64,000 nt of DNA, taken from Tetrapyrgos nigripes (lineage: Eukaryota; Basidiomycota; Agaricomycetes; Agaricales; Campanellaceae). Location: the NCBI GenBank assembly GCA_013368315.1, contig JAACJM010000110.1, positions 1-64,000 on the forward strand, in the 5' to 3' direction. A program made the translations under genes and the position numbers. The notes beneath the pieces are model-generated. The model did not search any database. It was given only the letters and a program-made list of their open reading frames with translations, and had not been told where the DNA came from. Shown here in pieces: positions 48,404 through 59,930 of the stretch (positions are counted from its first letter, which is position 1; the number at the start of each line of letters is the position of its first letter).

Positions 48404-48879
48404 GTGCTGCAGGTCGTGGTTGCGACTGCTGTCCCAGGGGGTGACATCTCATCAGCCCAGCAGTCTTTTTCCTCTCATACATCCCGGACTGTCCATCATC
48501 AGAATCATCATCCTTACTACCCGGACCTTCGAGACAAAGCAGCTTGGGCTAGGTTCAGGTTGCGCCGCAAGGCAGCCAAACAACGCCGACGACCGTCGCG
48601 GGGTAGTTCTTGCCATGGTCTGCATTCTCGGGAGGACTACGACAATTTCTACCGCCATCTGCAAGACTTGTGGTATGTGTTTCTGGTCTTCAAAAGGTTG
48701 TTTTCGAGCAAGCTAACAGGTTCTCCAGACCAGCTCCAAGACCAATGACCAGCTCAACGCGATGACCATGGTTGTCCAGAATCTGGCTTCAATTCCTCCT
48801 CCATTCCCTCCTCCATCATTCTTTGCAGGCAGTGCCACTGCTTCTGTCGACGACCATGCCCCGTCGTCGTCTCTGTAGC
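48404..48879 (+). CDS. Hypothetical small gene, one possible intron
   Basis: Two overlapping plus frames start at 48404 and 48420. The second (ending ...GRTTTISTAICKTC) can be joined across a GT-AG intron (about 48672-48728, GTATGT...TTCTCCAG) to a Pro-rich exon (SIPPPFPPPSFF, stop at about 48879). The join is plausible but nothing identifies the protein. It lies about 870 bp left of the CACTA element and outside its ends. Confidence 0.3.
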
Positions 48880-49249
48880 CTCAACCGTCGGGCCCAAATG
48901 TCTGTCTCCTCTGCACACTTCCGACATAACATTACCAGTCGTGTCGTCCGGTAGTAAGGGTGCTGCTTCCGTGTCACCGTTCAAGGACTCCGGGTCGACC
49001 GCGGAAGGTATCGGTTCAACATTGTCTGGGCCCAAAGGCATGTTTTCCAAACATGTTGCATTAGCATTACTATCACTCCGCTCTGATTACTGTACCACGG
49101 ACCACCACTTTTATAATTATTATTTTACTCTGATGAGCTATCGAGGTAGATATTCGTTGGTATTTACCTGAACCACTGTATAGATAGCCAATTTGATCAT
49201 TTTTCATTTTTATTGGTATTGGTTTCGTCGAATCGGATGAAGTGAGGGT

Positions 49250-49680
49250 TTAAATCGTCGTTGTCATCGACACAGGAAGAAGACTCTGCATCAGACCTCT
49301 CTTCGGAAGGGGGTCCGAGTCACCTGAGGATCCTGGAACGTCTTTGGGTAAAGAGTGAAGACCGGATGCCGGGGAAGAGGACTCATCATGGAGGCTGCTA
49401 GCAGACGAAGTTGAAGCACCGTTGTGTGACTCAGCATTGGAAAACACTGGCAGGACGGTGGCAGAACCATCGTTGTCAGGGAGTGTCGTGCCGTTGTTTT
49501 GGGAGAAGGGCTGCTTGGGATCGATCCGAAAAAGGCTTGGGGATCAAGGGGTTTGACGTCTATTATGTCCTTGAGGTCAGCTCCCAACGCAGTCATGAAA
49601 TCAGGAAATGAATGAAGCGTCTTCTTGTTTCCGTTGGCATCCATATACAAAGCCTCAAGGCCTCAAGGCTTTCCTGGGAG
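49250..49680 (-). pseudogene. Unrecognised gene remnant next to the CACTA insertion
   Basis: Minus frame starting near 49650 (MDANGNKKTLHSFPDFMTALG) shifts into a second frame near 49530 that stays open to 49250 (VFSNAESHNGAS, then a Ser/Pro-rich tail). The change of frame without a good intron suggests a frameshifted gene. Its 5' side lies about 70-100 bp from the CACTA left end, so the insertion may have cut off its upstream part. Confidence 0.35.
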
Positions 49681-50162
49681 AGGAGTATGTACAAGCGGTC
49701 CTTCATGTCGGACTGTTACGGCCGAATCTGGATATATGATTTTCGAGCACTGTGGGCTGCCGGATGGGGGATTTTCACCCACCTCGACCGGGTTTTCCAC
49801 CGATTTATTTAAATTCGGTGTTGGACGGATCTTCCCCCTTTTCTGGAGGGATTAGTACCCTTCTCAAAATCGGGTGAATTTGTCCGCCAGAAAACCCTGT
49901 TTTGACCCACCGTCAAATTTTCCAAAAATTTCGCCCGGTCGGTCAAAATGACTCCGTTCCAGGGCAATTCGAGAATAGGGTGATCTTGAGAGGAACGGAG
50001 GGATTGTCTGTGGGGCACAATGGAAGGATTCTGCATGAGTGATAATGACCCGCTTTCCCTGTCTTGTAAATCCCCCTGGAATGGACGTAAAATAAAGCTC
50101 TGTTTTAGTAGTGAAAAAAATCATATTTAGCTAGTAATTTGTACACTGCAGTCAGACCGTTT

Positions 50163-51392
50163 CTAGACTTCTTCGTCGTCGCTAGTGCTGGCTTCCTCAT
50201 CATCGTCACTGTCCGAATCCTCGTCCTCTGACTCCTCTGCAGCTCTACTCTTCTTCAGCTTTTTGTGAGTCTTGACTGAGCTCTTGAGGGATTGCTTCAA
50301 TGCCGCAAGCGTTGCCCAGTAACCCGGGAAACGCTTCTTCGTGAAATAGGGAAGCTCTTTTTCAACCTGCATGAAAGTATGTAAATATAGAGACATCTTT
50401 GAATAAAAAGAATACTCACAAGTTTGCACAGTCTATCCTTGGCTTCGAGCTCTTGCTTGCTGTAGGACACCTTGATATCGATGCCCGCCTTCAAGCGGTT
50501 GTTCCGTACAGCAGCCTACACAAATCAAGTCAGCCGGAGCCGATAGCTTTAGGATTAAATAGTGCCAAACGTACCAGAAATGCGTTGTACGCGTCATCAT
50601 CAGCAACCTCGATCTTCTCTTGAAGATTATAGCCTTTCTTCTTGTCTCCCGCCTCGCCCTTTGGCTTTTTGATAACCCTCGTTGTGTTGGCTTGGCCCAT
50701 GGCGTTGCCGGTGGAAGCAGTCTGAGTTGTACCACCTCGCTGGGCAGCCTGGGCTATAGAAAAGGACAAAGTGAGTATCTCTTCAAGTGATTTGCGTTAT
50801 ACAAGGGACGTTGGCTTACCTTGCAATGCTAATGCCATTTTTTTCCAGTACTCCACACTATCTACATCTGCCGGCTCGTTTGAAGTAGTGCTCGCTGTGT
50901 CAATAGTGGCCGGAACGACAACATTGACTGGCTCGACATTGATAGGACCAGAAGCAGGTGGGGTAGCTGGAACGACTGGAACGACTGGTTCGGCGTTGGT
51001 AGGAGTGGCTGGGACATTGCTGCGCATGGAATCTCCCATTGGGACTGGGGCCTCAACCTCCTTGCTCTTCTTCTTTTTCACGGCTGTCTCATTGGTCAGT
51101 GATATGTTTGGCTTATACAATAAGTAATGATTAACAGAAGGCTTACTTTTCTTTTTTTTCGTCTTAGGTTTGGCAGTGCTGTCTTGCCCATCAGGTGCAT
51201 CCCCTGCTGTGAAGACCGCATCAGAATTTGATCAGGCGATCATCAACAAACATACCAGCTGCTTTCACCAAGACGACACATCAAGAAGGGTGTATGGTAA
51301 GTAAATGGTATATCACTGACTCGAAGGCCTCACTCACCGTTTTCTTGACGTCCTCTTTTTTTACTGGTACCAGCACGCTTGGCCTTTGTCAT
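50163..51392 (-). CDS. CACTA accessory protein, Lys-rich with acidic tail
   Basis: Multi-exon gene transcribed away from the transposase, starting at about 51392 (MTKAKRAGTSKKRGRQ). Exon pieces in order: a Lys-rich segment (AKPKTKKKK), a Pro/Val/Thr-rich linker (VPATPTNAEPVVPVVPATP), VEYWKKMALALQ, a basic segment (IKKPKGEAGDKKKGYN), NRLKAGIDIKVSYSKQELEAKDRLCK, LPYFTKKRFPGYWATLAALKQ, and an acidic Ser/Asp/Glu tail to the stop at 50163. Introns are GT-AG, but the first ones are uncertain. No known domain. By position it could be a DNA-binding helper like the second protein of plant CACTA elements, but that is inference. Confidence 0.6.
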
Positions 51393-51645
51393 AGCTGCCC
51401 CTTCGTCTACCTGGGTTGGTGGGCTAGGGCATGGAGCAATGGTCACTAGAGACATGTGAAGAGAGGATTGGCGGTCAAAAAACAAGTAGCGGGTGGTCAA
51501 CAAGAGGGCGTGACCTTGGTTGGACTTTATACCTGTCCAATTTGTTTTTCCGTTTATCTATCCGCCTCTTGTTATCGTAACCATCTTGACATAGCCCAAA
51601 TCGACATGCTTATTTCTTTTTCCGAGTGCGCTTACAGTGTGCACA

Positions 51646-54600
51646 ATGCCACGACCCGTGAAAGCCAGCAAGAAACGTGTTCGCAAGGAAACCATGGTGA
51701 ACTGTAGGCACTGTGGTGTGCGTGTAACCCAACGGACAGAACGCCGACACCTAAAAGCCCTCAAGAGACCCAAAATACCCCTTCCGATATTCAACACTTC
51801 TACTAGTGGTGCTGAAACTGACAACGAGGACATGGACGTTGACAATCTGGATCCTCCTGACGCTCCTGGACCAGAGCTTGATGCACCTGCTCTTACAGAG
51901 GTGGACGCTGCAAATATTTTCGAAGCTTTTGCCGGAGTAGAAACCTTTGACGTCGACTTCGAGATGGAAGCACCTCCATCTCGTCATCCATCTCCAGATC
52001 CTGTGCCTCTTCAGCGGTCCAAGCGTATTTGGGTGGAAGATGTTCCTGAAGATGAGGATGAGGATGAGGATGCGGAGACTCGGAATGAGGAGGATGGAAT
52101 ACTGGATGAGGAGCATGGCGTAGATTGGAATGCCGAAATTGATGAAGAGGGGTTAGAGGCTCTTACGCTGGAGGACCTCATATGGGGTGATGTTGAAGCT
52201 GAGCTGTCCGAGTTTGGTAAGTCAGTTGTAAACGTTGCTCTTTGTCTATGTCTGACTTTTATTTAGCACAGGAGCTCACCGATGATGAAGTGGCCCTGCT
52301 TCGTCATTACGCACTCAAAGTTGAAACATACATGACTTTGAGTGTGTTCGAAGCCCTTCCTTTCGCTTTTCGCTCGGAGAATATCCAATCATGGAAGGTC
52401 ACCAAATCTCGTGCTGCCTTCCTCGCTCGCTTCAAGCCGGTCCCCTATGACTGTTGCATCAACTCTTGTTGTTGCTTTGTTGGTCCACATGCCGAAGACT
52501 CTCGTTGCGAGTACTGCAATGAGCCGCGATTCCGTCCAAGCAGCAAACAGCCTCGAAAAAGGTTTTGCTACATCCCTCTTATTCCTCGACTCGTCTCCTT
52601 TTTCCGCAGTCCTTCCATGATGAAGGAGATGAAGTACCGAGCCAACTACTCTCCTGATCCTGACAAAATTAACGACATATACAACTGCAAGTTATACCAG
52701 ACACTCTGCGAGAAGAACATAACTGTTGGCACCACTACTTTCCCCCACAAATTCTTCGAATTCGAGCATGACATTGCGCTTGGGCTATCAACGGACGGCT
52801 TTGCCCCTTGGCGTCGGCGAACCAAAACTTGTTGGCCATTACTCGTCTACAACTACAATCTCCCACCGGAGCTCCGTAATCATGTCGAGAACATTCTTTG
52901 TGTAGGCGTCATTCCCGGGCCGAACAAACCCAAGGACCCAGACTCGTTCTCATGGCCACTGGTTGAGGAGTTGATGAAGCTGGAGCGAGGTGTACGTGCA
53001 TTTGATACGTTCGCCAACGTTCTCTTTGCGCTACATGCGTACCTTATCGTGCTGTTTGGTGATATCCCAGCAATGTCATTTTTGGCTCGCTTTGTCGGCC
53101 ACAACGGTTTTCGCCCTTGTCGCATCTGCAACATCACCGGTATTGCAGCACCTGGAGGTCGCACATTGTATGTACCTCTAGATCGTTCTCGACATCCTGC
53201 TGTGCAAGCGGATGACTCCAAAATCAAGAAATACGACCCTTTCAATCTTCCTCTCCGTACAGATGCGGAAATCAAATCACAGGCAGAAGAAGTCGATATG
53301 GCACCGAACGCTACCCAGTCCAAACGACTTGCCACCCAGTATGGTATCAAAGGCTCTTCCGTCTTTCATAACCTGTCATCACTCATCTTTCCACATTGCA
53401 TACCCTATGAGGTCATGCACCTCTGGTTCGAGAATATCCTACAGATACTCGTCAACTTGTGGACAGGTTCTTTCAAGGATTTGGATGAAGGAACAGGGTG
53501 TTATGAGCTCCCGAAAAATATATGGGAGGCGATTGGTGCTGCTACTGCTGTGTGTGGTGACTTCATTCCATCTGCATTCGGTCAGAGACCTGTCGACATT
53601 GCCTCGGACGCTGGCAAGAAAGCGAGTACTGCTGACTCGTGGTCTTTCTGGCTGATGCATCTAGGGCCAGTTCTTCTCCACAACCACTTCAAGAAACGAG
53701 TATATTATGAACACTTTGTCAAGTTCGCGAAGATTGTTATCTTTTGCATGGACTTTGAATACGAACGCGCACAATTACCAGCACTGCGGGCTAGTATAGC
53801 TTCTTGGGTAGAAGAATTCGAAAAGTATGTTGATCTGTTGTTCTGATTGATATCTCTGACACTTTCGTTGACATTAAACCTTGTTCGCAGACTATACTAT
53901 CAATACAATCCTGACCGCATGAGTGCCTGCCCCCTGACGATACATGGTTTCTTACACATACCTGATCAGATCGAGTGGATTGGCCCCACATGGACACACT
54001 GGTCATATCCGACTGAACGCTATTGCAATCGTATAGGACCAGCCATCAAGAGCCGACGTTATCCTTGGGCATGCATCGACGGATATGTTACCGATTATGC
54101 AGTGCTCTCGGTTCTTATCATGAACTATGATTTGAAAGAGACACTCCGTATGCGAGGAGAGCTTGGAGGCAGGACTCAATTAACTGATGATAAATGTAAG
54201 TCGTTGACGAGTATTCCATGAATCCATGTATTATATTTACATTTTTTGCAGACAAGACTTGCTGCTTGGTAGCCCCGCAGCAGCCATCTACTTCAATTTC
54301 GAACACGTTACATGAAAAGATCATGATCCATTTCGTTACTCGCTTCGGCAAGACAGCTACTGGTGACGATGTCACTCTGGCCCTCATTCGTCAATACTAC
54401 AAGCCAGACCGAGTCTCACAGTGGGCCAAAGTGCGTAGACTAGGTGGAGGTGATGACATGAAGGCTTCTGCCATGGATCTCCACACAGAGGACCATCGAA
54501 ATGCGACATATATACGGGTGAGGCATCCTTACTGTTGTCTGTGGAACAAAAATTGATCTTCTCATAGTATGATGCTCTAGTTGATATCAATTCACGGAAT

Positions 54601-54918
54601 CGGCGCCAGGCACCAGTATATGAACTGCAAACATTTTACAGCCAACTGCAAAACATCTTTGCTGTCACATTTCCAGCAGTCCCTGAGCTCAATCATCCCA
54701 AGGACGAGATGTATTTTCTGGCTGGGATACAGGTATGTGAAGGTATGACGAAGAAGAACGGCCTTGGGATGCCTTATTACAAGAAATTGGGAAGATATGA
54801 GGTGGTGGACATGACTTGTGTGCAGTGTCTGATAGGGCGAGTAAAGGCACCAGATGGAGATTGGGCGATTATTGATCGGAGTGGGACTATACAACGTGCA
54901 GTCTATGTACCCGAATGA
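51646..54918 (+). CDS. Tnp2-like (Transposase_21) CACTA transposase, intact
   Basis: Catalyses excision and insertion of the CACTA element. Exons 51646-52216, 52267-53824, 53891-54195, 54252-54517 and 54568-54918 join in frame (introns 50, 66, 56 and 50 bp, GT-AG) to 1,016 residues. ATG 51646 (MPRPVKASKK) is preferred; an in-frame ATG lies 9 bases upstream. An N-terminal zinc finger of the CxxC type (NCRHCGVRVTQRTERRHL, about 20-40) is followed by a long acidic region (about 120-185). The Tnp2 core has LSTDGFAPW (about 365, likely first catalytic Asp), VIPGPNKPKD, FGDIPAMSFLARF (about 455), GHNGFRPCRICN and IPYEVMHLW. The C-terminal part ends in CVQCLIGRVKAPDGDW. No stop or frameshift seen. 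The finger probably binds the subterminal repeats. Confidence 0.9.
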
Positions 54919-55124
54919 AGTATAAATTGCAGTTTCCGTTTTACTTAGTATTTATATGATGTGTAATGCGTCGAGTTGAGTCCAAGTCGCGTCTACATAT
55001 ACCACACATAAGTGGTCAGACTGGTATATCGTCAGTCTGGCTACGCGAGACTAAGTCGCGTCCATCATGTCCATCACGTGCTATTGACCTTGCTTTAAAC
55101 AAACCGCTTTGACGCGACACCGCC

Positions 55125-55887
55125 ATGTCTTTTTCCAAATGTCCCCACTCCGACGAAGTTTATTCTTCCCTAGGCCCGAAGAAAAACAGGCCAAACTGGG
55201 AACCCTTGAAGGAATCTAGGTATGTGAATGCCTGCTAATAACACATCAGCATCTTGACGTTTGACAGGTTAACAAACGTACTTCAATCAATTGATGATCA
55301 CACAATCCCATCCTCTGCCACTCCGTCTCCACTTACTTCGCCAGTTGGAAAGAAGGGTAATGTCATGGAAGGGCAGCAGTATGTATTAACTTTGTTCTTC
55401 GAGTCTGCACCAGCATTAAAATGTACAATACCAGCCTGTCTGACCAAGACCCAGACTTAACCTTGCTAGACATCAAGCTGGAAACAACATCAGGCATTGA
55501 CTCGAGGTCATTGGGGGAAAATTTGCATGATTTGAGGTATAAGCCAATAAGACGTGCGTCATACAATTTTTCTGAAGGCAAAGTTGCTTACTGACTGTCT
55601 ACTCAATTGCAGATAAGGCTTGGCTTCGAAGAGCACACCTCACAAGCTCATTCCACCCTCAAAGCCTCTCTCGTGAAGAACAGCTTGCACGGAAGGTTAA
55701 AGAATTGCAGAACGTACACAGCGATTTGATCCAGAACCACGCGGAAACTCGGATCAGGCTTGACAAGGCCCTATTGGAACGAGAGGCGGCACTCAAAGAA
55801 CGAGACTTGGCGCTTGCGAGAGTGACTTTCCTGACCTCTCAGCTTAACGCTGTGCATGCTCTCAGTGCTGTAGATATTTCGGATTAG
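55125..55887 (+). CDS. Small coiled-coil protein of the CACTA element
   Basis: Four short exons from ATG 55125 (MSFSKCPHSDEVYSSLG): about 55125-55218, 55268-55379, 55424-55536 and 55614-55887. They end in a strong heptad region (KVKELQNVHSDLIQ to ALLEREAALKERDLALARV) and VDISD, stop at 55887. About 190 residues. No known domain. It lies inside the CACTA ends and on the same strand as the transposase, so it is cargo or an accessory subunit that dimerises. Exon edges are approximate. Confidence 0.6.
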
Positions 55888-56256
55888 GGCGGCAGCCGCA
55901 GAATTCATGTTAATCAAATGTACTCAGTGCTATCTAATTTTTATCTATCAGATCAACCTGTTTCGAGAGGGATTTTGGGTAGGAGAAGATCTCCTCAGCG
56001 AACACAGTTTTAGGGTCTTTTGTGGTGGAAGAAATTGACCCACCAAATCAGTAGGGTATTTTCACTCGGAGGTAAAAAGTAGGAAATGGGCGACCCGGTA
56101 AACGGGTTGAGAGCAGGTGAATAGGGGTCACCCGATTCACCGGGTGCTTTTGACCCACTGTGGTATTCACTCCTAAGAGACCCAGTTAGCGGGTGATGAG
56201 GTATAATACCCCTGCGTTCGTGGTAAAAATCACCCGGCTTGGGTTCCATAGTGGAG

Positions 56257-58222
56257 CATAGCATAAAGCCACCACTCATGCCCGGTTTTCACTAGACTCG
56301 CGGGCCATTTCGTCTACCGAACTGAGATATATGTCACTGTTCCACGCGGAGACAAACGCATGTCCGCTTGCGAAATGACTCATGACCCAGGCGGGGAAGG
56401 AGCCTGGGTTTTCGCATAAGCCCGCGTTGTCAGGATGTTGAGCTCAGTCAGTGTTGTGGTATTCCTCTTATCAGGAGGACCCGAGTATGCACTGAAAAAA
56501 AATCAGAAGACGGGTAGGGGGTCTGGAGAGATTGGGAGCTGGAGGAGGAGGATGGCTAAGGGAGGATGGCTGAGGCCGTTGAGACCCTGTCGAAGTTGCT
56601 AGAGACTGGGACATGTGGCTGAGAAATCAAAAGCCTTGTTAAAAGTCCTGGACAATGCCTAATTTGAGAACAAAGGTGTATATGACTGAATAAATACACG
56701 AACGGTAAACTAGAGGTAATAGTCAGTAAAGGCGTTGAGACAAAGACCGCTGAAAGTATATACTCGCAGGGGGGAGGGGAGGGTAATGAGGGTTTCGAGT
56801 TGAAGAAGCGAAGGGACAAACAAGGGTAATGGAAGGAAGATAGTGTATGGGAGTATGGGAAGAAAGGCAAAGGAGGGGGGAAGGAAGGGTAAGGCAAGAA
56901 CATAATTCCTGCGATACCCTATTAGCTAAATGAAGACTGTATCACTCATTCCGCTCGTATCTATGGGTGTTGTTCGGGGAGAGCGGTAGTTGTTTTGACT
57001 TTTGTATGGACTTTGAAAGAAATCAGGCGAAGAAGCGAAGTGGGTGGGAAGGAGTAAGGTCGACTAGAGAGAAGGGATTGGGGAGTGGTTATGTGGGATG
57101 GAAGAGGGAGCGGAAAGTTTCAGAGTAGAGAAATGAGAGGGGGAGCCAAAAAATTAGAGAAGGAAGGGGAGGACCAAGGGAGGACGAGAGGGCAGGGTGT
57201 TTCGAGTTGAAGAAGCGAAGGAGGGGGTGGGGAAAGCAGAGGACGAGGGGGAAGAATTAGAAGGTATGCTTGCTCTTTCGTTTGGTTGTGGGGCACTGAG
57301 CTGACTGAAACGATACAGGAACCTAAGCCTTGAGCGCTTGAGCACACATGAGAACGAGCCGGTAAAGAAGAGGTGTTAGCGGAAGTTTGGACTGCGACGG
57401 GGCAATCAAGCAAGGATTTTCAAAGACATAATTGTGATTTCGACAGAAAATGAGGAGCAAAGGACTGGAAAAGGCGAGTGGAGGTCGAAGAGCGACGACG
57501 TGTGATCCCAAGCTGCAAGCGGAATGAATTTCCGGCGGCGAATTTCTCAGATCACGAGTATTCGTTACGAGGGAGTTAATTTATGTCGTAACCTGTACCA
57601 GAGCGACCTCTCAGACGGGTTCAATCTCCCACTCCTAAGCCGGTCTCTGTCCTTCCCGACAACCGAAATGTCTACTAGACTCGGTCTGGACGACGTCATG
57701 CCAATTTCTTTTCTCTCAACCGTCATTGACCATCCTTACTACTACTTATGTATGCACCTCTCGTTGTCAAGCCCGTTGGCGTGCCAGGCCCCTACACCAC
57801 TTTTCTAGCAACGCACAGGCTGCGTTGAAGGAGAGTGAAGCAAAAGATTGTGACCCGGTAGCCCGGCACCCTACATCAATTTTTGCAGCTACTGTAATCC
57901 CTGAGTGGCGCACATCTATATATTTCAACGGCTATATTCCCTTACTTTCAAAGAAATGAAGTGGCTGTGGGCCAGCGCTAACGCGTGGCGAGTACGAGGC
58001 CGTAGCAATAGCAATTCAAGTTTTAATGTACACTTTATTTTATTAAACTTCTTTGTATCAGTCACCCCAACTAAGTCAATGGACTGGTTGTAGAAAAACG
58101 CCGTGAAATCGAAACTAGAGGCGGAATGGAAGAGGAGGCCTGAGTGAGCGAAATCTCCGCAGTCCGTCTGGCTGCGATTGTGAACGCTTGGTCTGATTAG
58201 AAAGGCAAGGTTGCCTTCGAAG
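56257..58222. other. Purine-rich, low-complexity region; no gene
   Basis: Plus strand is GA/GGA-rich (about 56480-57260). The string GTTTCGAGTTGAAGAAGCGA recurs with variation near 56790 and 57199. Minus frames are Ser/Pro/Phe-rich and overlap, typical of low-complexity sequence. Confidence 0.5.
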
Positions 58223-58224
58223 TA

Positions 58225-58500
58225 CTGTACTATCTTAATCAATTCGCGACGGTGTTGTGACTGTGACCCCGTCTCGCGAATATTTTTTTCGCGATTCTAG
58301 CTGAATGACCTGTGACAGAGGAAATTTTTCGCGAATTTCTCGAAATTTTGATCTGTTTCTAGCCGTTTTTGGTAGATTTTTAGTGATCGTTCTGTGATCC
58401 CTTTCGCGAATGGGCCTCCGTGACCACGGACAGCTCGGGAAAATTCGCGAATTTTTGGGGACCGTGACGCGTGACTCGCGAATTGATTGAAATAGTACAG
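58225..58500. mobile_element. 276-bp TA-flanked MITE
   Basis: Inverted ends CTGTACTAT(C/T)T(T/C)AATCAATT with CGCG next; TA flanks at 58223-58224 and 58501-58502. The interior is rich in TTCGCGAA motifs. It aligns with the MITE inside the Copia remnant (4147-4403), including GAGTCAC and TTCGCGAAATT, and is the better-preserved copy. A right-end fragment (CGCGAATTGATTGAAAT) also lies near 58852. Confidence 0.85.
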
Positions 58501-58560
58501 TAATCATTACACAAGGCCAAAGTCATAAACGGTGGAGCAAAAAAAAGCTTCGTGGTGATA

Positions 58561-58648
58561 CAGTGACCGACAAAACTGATGTCACCCCCGTGACCAGATT
58601 CAATTCAAAAACTCAATTAGGGGGTGACATCAGTTTTGTCGGTCACTG
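58561..58648. mobile_element. 88-bp hairpin MITE with perfect 29-bp inverted repeats
   Basis: Left arm 58561-58589 (CAGTGACCGACAAAACTGAT then GTCACCCCC) is the exact complement of right arm 58620-58648, with a 30-bp loop. TA flanks both sides (58559-58560, 58649-58650). Perfect arms suggest a recent insertion or selection on the hairpin. Confidence 0.85.
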
Positions 58649-58650
58649 TA

Positions 58651-59930
58651 TGAGAGAGAGGGAAAAGAGATTGACAGGGACGAATTAGACCCTGTAAGCT
58701 GTCGGAAATGAAAAGGAAAATTGCCGGATGAAAAAGGAGCGGACTCGGAAGAATGCGGAAAGAGAAGTCGGGAGAAATTGGGACGTAATTGACATAGCCA
58801 CATGCAGAAATGCACTAGTCGCGAAATAGACATTGCCATGAAATAAAATTCGCGAATTGATTGAAATTGTATGTGTCTTGTCTGTAACTTGACCCTGACC
58901 GATTCATTGACTTCTAAGTTCAATACTCTGGCCTCCCTGTTTTGTGCTCAGCGTTGTAAAGTGAAGTTTGCAACGCGGATGGTATACGTATAATTAGCAG
59001 ATGAGATGACTGGGGAAAAATAGCGATTCTAGGTAAGTAAAAGTTGGCAAACCTGTTTTCATTCCTTTCCCATGCATGACTCGGAGGCACGAAGGGATGC
59101 ATGGACACTACCGATCTTCTTGCTTTTAAGTTTCTACTCATGCTTTTTCTTCACGCGCAATACGTTCAATTGTATACTCCCCTTGCGTCCGGTCCAGAAA
59201 TTTTCTGAACTCCGGATTGGACCATGGCTTATAAGGACTCATGTTGTGCCTCACGGTTGGTCTCCGCGGTCAATTACAGTTACGTTTGAATACTAAAGCC
59301 TTGAGTCTCGGAAGCTCCCCGCAGAAAAAGAACGGCCAACTGTGATCTGGATTTCAAAAGGCCCGTATTGACCTTTCATTGTGAGAGTTCGGCGAAGAGA
59401 ATGATGTGTTTAGCAGGACATCTGCTGAGAGAGATAAACTGGAGATCCGAGCCTAGTAAAGCTATTGCCATACTAGCTTGCATGGGGTTAACGTTAGCGA
59501 GGAAGATGTGTTTCCGCTAAAAGTGGTTTCCCTTCCTCGCTCAGGCTGAACATTAAGTACATAGTACGTCGTGGAGGAACTCCGTGCAATCAAAATCAGC
59601 TACGAAGCACCATAGATAGAGCCCTGTACACCGGTGGAGGTTGCAGTACCCAGGAGTCATAGTGACGGGAGTTATGGAGACCTCGCGTGGCGTGAGCAGA
59701 AATGAAGGAATGGTCATTTCGAGTATACTTCCCTTTGAGTCAAACTAGTTTCATGGCTTCATCTCTACTAGAAGCATTTATCACTCTCGTGAAACCCGAC
59801 TGACGATACCCACTACGGGTGTTTGTGCATTATCAGCCTTGAGCATGTACTGGACAGATACAACAGAGGTATTTGCTGCAATAAGTGTTGTGGTCTGGAT
59901 GTTGCCGGATTCGCAAAGCTGGTAGGAGGG
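58651..59930. other. No recognisable gene
   Basis: Short frames only. A fragment of the CTGTACTATT-type MITE right end is near 58852. Nothing else recognised. Confidence 0.45.

Larger units (their letters stand above)
49748..56253 (+). mobile_element. Complete CACTA (EnSpm/Tnp2) transposon with GAG target duplication
   Basis: Ends are imperfect inverted repeats: left CACTGTGGGCTGCCGGATGG then GATTTTCACC; right, read on the minus strand, CACTATGGAACCCAAGCCGG then GATTTTTACC. Both sides are flanked by GAG (49745-49747 and 56254-56256), the 3-bp duplication of CACTA elements. Subterminal zones of about 250 bp are full of ACCCGG/CCGGGT and TCACCC motifs. Cargo: one minus gene (50163-51392), the transposase (51646-54918) and a small plus gene (55125-55887). 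Total 6,506 bp. Everything needed for a self-moving copy appears present. Confidence 0.92.

Noticed and set aside
56556..57413. Minus frames rich in Ser/Pro/Phe
   Set aside because: Caused by a purine-rich plus strand; no motif or exon structure.
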